Origin: an uncultured Collinsella sp.
Lineage (GTDB): Bacteria > Actinomycetota > Coriobacteriia > Coriobacteriales > Coriobacteriaceae
Direction of reading: 5' to 3'
Assembly (NCBI GenBank): GCA_900549345.1
Contig: UROC01000081.1
Span: forward strand, 1 to 7,801
DNA: 7,801 bases
Shown here: in pieces, positions 5,667 to 7,801 of the stretch
How positions within the stretch are numbered: the first letter of the stretch is position 1
Layout: every line of letters starts with the position of its first letter
The notes under the pieces: model-generated
The model's input: only the letters and a program-made list of their open reading frames with translations
Database searches by the model: none
Told to the model about the DNA's origin: nothing
Translations under genes and position numbers: made by a program

Positions 5667-6443
5667 CTAGAGCTTGTTGAGGGGTGGCTGCTTGAGCCGC
5701 TGAGACAGTGCTCTATTGTTGGGACAGTACGTGTCGAGCAGGGCGTGAAAGCGCTGATTGTGGCTCGGCTCGAGCAGATGGACGAGCTCGTGGGCGACAA
5801 CCATGTCGAGGCATTCGACAGGGTAGGCGGCGAGCTCGCGCGCGATGCGAATGGCGCCGGTTTTGGGTGTGCAGGAGCCCCAACGCGTTTTCATGCTGCG
5901 CACGGAGACGCGGGCCACGGTGACGCCCATTGCGATTTCGTACGCGTGCACGATGTCGCGTAGCGCTGCGGTGACCTCGGACGCGTAGAGCTGGTCGATG
6001 TGGGCTTGGAGCTCGTCGGACGTTAGGCCGTCGAGGATTGCGCGCCGCTTGGCCTGTGGGCTTTCGTCCGATTCGTCGGTACCCATAAAACTTGCGAAGG
6101 TGGCCTGCTTGGGTCGCGGTGCGGGCGATGCAAAGTTGTGATCGAGTGCGTCCTGTACCGTGATGGGCTTGCCCCAAAGTGCAATGATGGACGAGGGGCT
6201 GAGCGGCTCTCGCGCTGTCGCCTGACGTTGCTCACGTTGGGCAAGTCGGCTGATAATCCAGGCGCTGTTGCGCTTCACAAACGCTTCGATGCGCTCGTGG
6301 CTGGCGCCGAGCGGTGCGCTGGCGTGGACCTCGCCGCTCGATGTGACGCGTAGGTTAAAGTTCTTGACGCGCTTTTTGGTAACGACGACGGGGATGAGCG
6401 TTCCATCCGGTCGGGGTACGGAAATCGTAAATTGCTGCGTCAA
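5667..6443 (-). CDS. YgjP-like (M48/DUF45, SprT-type) zinc metallopeptidase-fold protein
   Basis: This 258-residue protein belongs to the YgjP/DUF45 family, with a zincin fold. An N-terminal strand-rich part (VTKKRVKNFNLRV, then GEVHASAPLG) precedes the core signature MKTRWGSC, then GAIRIARELAAYP and MVVAHELVHLLEPSHNQRFH. H218, H222 and H228 are the likely zinc ligands and E219 the catalytic residue. The substrate is unknown; some relatives are named as UTP pyrophosphatases, but the motif is that of a protease. The start is taken as TTG (6443-6441 on the minus strand) because GAAGGA lies 6 nt upstream and homology begins there. The longer frame from 6506 starts inside an inverted repeat. An acidic linker (about residues 122-130) looks lineage-specific. 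There is no signal peptide, so it is probably cytoplasmic. Confidence 0.88.
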   Translation of the reverse strand: MTQQFTISVPRPDGTLIPVVVTKKRVKNFNLRVTSSGEVHASAPLGASHERIEAFVKRNSAWIISRLAQREQRQATAREPLSPSSIIALWGKPITVQDALDHNFASPAPRPKQATFASFMGTDESDESPQAKRRAILDGLTSDELQAHIDQLYASEVTAALRDIVHAYEIAMGVTVARVSVRSMKTRWGSCTPKTGAIRIARELAAYPVECLDMVVAHELVHLLEPSHNQRFHALLDTYCPNNRALSQRLKQPPLNKL

Positions 6444-6466
6444 ATGTGATCCTTCAGATTGGGGAC

Positions 6467-6500
6467 GGGCCGGCATGTCGACCGCTCGGCATGCCGGCCC
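6467..6500. repeat. Perfect 11-bp GC-rich inverted repeat between two minus-strand genes
   Basis: GGGCCGGCATG (6467-6477) is mirrored exactly by CATGCCGGCCC (6490-6500) across a 12-nt loop. It occupies most of the 86-bp gap between the dipeptidase stop and the start of the YgjP-like gene. Neither strand has a T-tract after the stem, so it is more likely an mRNA-processing or stabilising hairpin or an intergenic repeat than a terminator. Confidence 0.8.
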
Positions 6501-6529
6501 GCTCAAGGGATGCGAAATTAATTGCGCTC

Positions 6530-7543
6530 TTAATAGCGCTCGAAGAAGGCGAGCGCGTTGTCGCTGCAGAGCTTTTGCATCACGGTCTTGCCAAAGTGCT
6601 TGGAGAGCATGTTCTGGAATTCGGGCATCTTGCTGGCATCAGAGAGGAAGTCGGGTACCTTGGCGCCGTCCCAGTCGCCGCCGAGTGCGATGACATCTTC
6701 GCCGCCCAGGTCGAGCCAGTGCTCGATATGTGCCGCCAGCTGGTCGAAGGTGACGTCTGCGGCGGTTTTGTCGGTTGCGTCGTTGGAAAGGAACTCGCTG
6801 CAGTAGTTGAGGCCGACGATGCCACCCATGTCGCGAATGGTGCGGAACTGGTCGTCGGTGAGGTTGCGCTTGACGCCGCAGACGGTGCGGGAGTTGGAGT
6901 GGCTGGCGACGAAGGGGCGCGTGGCATGGGCGACAACCTCGTCAAAGCACTCATCGTTGAGGTGGGAGACGTCGAGCACCATGCCGGCGTGCTCCATCTG
7001 CGTAAGCGCCTCGATACCGGCGGCGGTGAGACCGGCGTGGGTGTCGTGGCCGCTCGCGAGCGGTCCCTGCGCATTCCAGCTGAGTGATGACATGAGTACG
7101 CCCAGGCTCTTGAGCACCTCGATCAGCGCGGGGTCCTCGGCAAAGAACGTGGCGTTTTCGATGGTGTGGATGCAGGCGACCTTGCCGTCTTTGAGCGCGG
7201 GGCGAATGTCTGCGGCGTTGCGTACGTTGACCATGCGGTCGTGGTTGAGCATTGCTTGGCCGCTCATGTGTGCCATGATCTGCGCCTGGAAGCGCGCGGC
7301 GTGGGCGGTGGGAATCTCGTCGGGGACAAACGTGGCGAAGCACTGTGCCCACGGCGTGTTGCCGATCTTTGCGAGCGAGATGGCGCAGGCGTTGCCCTCG
7401 ATGAGGTCGAAATCTTGCGGATGCGTTTCGTCGCCGGGGAAATAACCGTCGGTGCCGGCGGTAAAGCGCAGGTCGAGATCGAGCGTGGCCCAGCCGATGC
7501 GGTCGGCGGTGTCGCAGTGTAGGTCAAATACGGGATATGCCAT
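6530..7543 (-). CDS. Membrane dipeptidase family (M19) zinc dipeptidase
   Basis: M19 enzymes hydrolyse dipeptides, some with a D-residue, at a two-zinc site. The 337-residue product shows the family markers: FDLHCDTADR near the N terminus (H9, D11), HTIENATFF (bridging E129), VLDVSHLND (H194), FVASHSNSR (H215) and ALGGDWDG (D290). These correspond to the zinc and catalytic residues of renal dipeptidase (H20, D22, E125, H198, H219, D288). Length is normal for bacterial members. There is no signal peptide or lipobox, so it is likely cytoplasmic, acting on imported or turnover peptides. The ATG at 7543 is chosen over 7573 because GGAGGA lies directly upstream and homology begins at MAYPVFDLH. 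It is the first gene of a minus-strand pair with the YgjP-like gene. Confidence 0.95.
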   Translation of the reverse strand: MAYPVFDLHCDTADRIGWATLDLDLRFTAGTDGYFPGDETHPQDFDLIEGNACAISLAKIGNTPWAQCFATFVPDEIPTAHAARFQAQIMAHMSGQAMLNHDRMVNVRNAADIRPALKDGKVACIHTIENATFFAEDPALIEVLKSLGVLMSSLSWNAQGPLASGHDTHAGLTAAGIEALTQMEHAGMVLDVSHLNDECFDEVVAHATRPFVASHSNSRTVCGVKRNLTDDQFRTIRDMGGIVGLNYCSEFLSNDATDKTAADVTFDQLAAHIEHWLDLGGEDVIALGGDWDGAKVPDFLSDASKMPEFQNMLSKHFGKTVMQKLCSDNALAFFERY

Positions 7544-7663
7544 GGTTCCTCCGGTTGCAGCGTTTCTTTGCAAACTGTCCTTGAATTGTATGACTAGGGT
7601 ATAGTTAGCGCCATATGTTCACGGCGGCCCGCGTTGTGCGCCGCCCTTATCACGGAGGTTACC
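7544..7663. promoter_or_regulatory. Divergent intergenic region with -10 and leader hairpin
   Basis: This 120-bp gap separates the minus-strand dipeptidase from the plus-strand CysS-like gene. TATAGT (7600-7605) is a good plus-strand -10, though no clear -35 lies at 16-18 bp. Downstream, GGCGGC (7623-7628) pairs with GCCGCC (7640-7645), and the plus-strand ribosome site GGAGG follows at 7654-7658. No confident minus-strand promoter is seen. Confidence 0.4.
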
Positions 7664-7801
7664 ATGTCCAACCAGGGCAAGAAGGTCAAGACTCATTATC
7701 GCGGCACGCTCGACTTTTCGAACGAGGCGCTTCAGGCTGCCGAGAAAGGCTACGAGCGGCTGATGAAAGCCGTCGCTACGCTTCCGAAGCTGAAACCTTC
7801 C
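7664..7801 (+). CDS. Partial gene: cysteinyl-tRNA synthetase-like C-terminal segment without catalytic domain
   Basis: The frame opens at ATG 7664 with GGAGG (7654-7658) 5 nt upstream and is cut by the window end after 46 codons. After a short basic leader (MSNQGKKVKT) comes HYRGTLDFSNEALQAAEKG and YERLMKAV. This closely resembles the segment just after the KMSKS region of CysS, at the start of the anticodon-binding helices, and from memory is most like Bacteroidetes-type enzymes. Nothing upstream encodes the HIGH or KMSKS motifs, and the promoter-like -10 and ribosome site point to a deliberate start rather than mid-gene decay. It could be a standalone tRNA-binding or regulatory protein, a transferred fragment, or a decaying copy. 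The part beyond the window decides this. Confidence 0.6.
   Translation, partial: MSNQGKKVKTHYRGTLDFSNEALQAAEKGYERLMKAVATLPKLKPS

Noticed and set aside
6444..6506. Upstream ATG start (6506) for the YgjP-like protein
   Set aside because: The extra 21 residues are encoded mostly by the perfect inverted repeat, and the TTG at 6443 has a well-spaced GAAGGA.
6446..7445. Long plus-strand frames (up to about 213 residues) opposite the dipeptidase gene
   Set aside because: They are antisense shadows of a gene with strong family motifs; they lack ribosome sites and their sequence has no recognisable domain.

Overview
The window looks like a chromosomal segment of a GC-rich, anaerobic gut actinobacterium, most likely Coriobacteriia and Collinsella-like. 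This is an inference from the oxygen-sensitive class III ribonucleotide reductase, clear Shine-Dalgarno sites, codon use rich in G/C at third positions, and protein sequences familiar from that group. No database search was possible.

Layout. The left edge (1-22) is the 3' end of a tRNA with an encoded CCA, followed at once by a perfect intrinsic terminator (31-66). A gene-free stretch follows (67-714). It holds three tandem 12-bp units, several inverted repeats, and then a regulatory block: a near-perfect NrdR box (442-457), a promoter, and a second, degenerate NrdR-like box exactly 32 bp further on. A leader of about 220 nt with nested stems leads into nrdD. nrdD (715-2915) encodes the anaerobic ribonucleotide reductase but is broken by a frameshift near base 1422. 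The missing residues suggest a small deletion rather than programmed recoding. nrdG (3342-3923), its radical-SAM activase, lies 426 bp downstream across a gap filled by two long imperfect palindromes.

The next three genes run the same way and form a small folate cluster: folE (GTP cyclohydrolase I), an HD-domain phosphohydrolase that starts 2 nt after the folE stop, and folB (dihydroneopterin aldolase, TTG start). FolE makes dihydroneopterin triphosphate and FolB uses dihydroneopterin. The HD enzyme therefore sits where the missing phosphate-removal step would be needed. folP and folK are not in the window.

The right part runs on the minus strand: a YgjP/SprT-like zinc metallopeptidase-fold protein (TTG start) converging on folB, then an M19 membrane-dipeptidase-family protein, with a perfect 11-bp GC-rich inverted repeat between them. 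Divergent from the dipeptidase, a plus-strand reading frame with a good ribosome site starts at 7664 and runs off the window. Its first 46 residues resemble the post-catalytic part of cysteinyl-tRNA synthetase, with no catalytic domain ahead of it.

The points most worth checking are the nrdD lesion, the CysS-like orphan start, the HD protein in the folate cluster, the NrdR/leader region, and the family of long intergenic palindromes.
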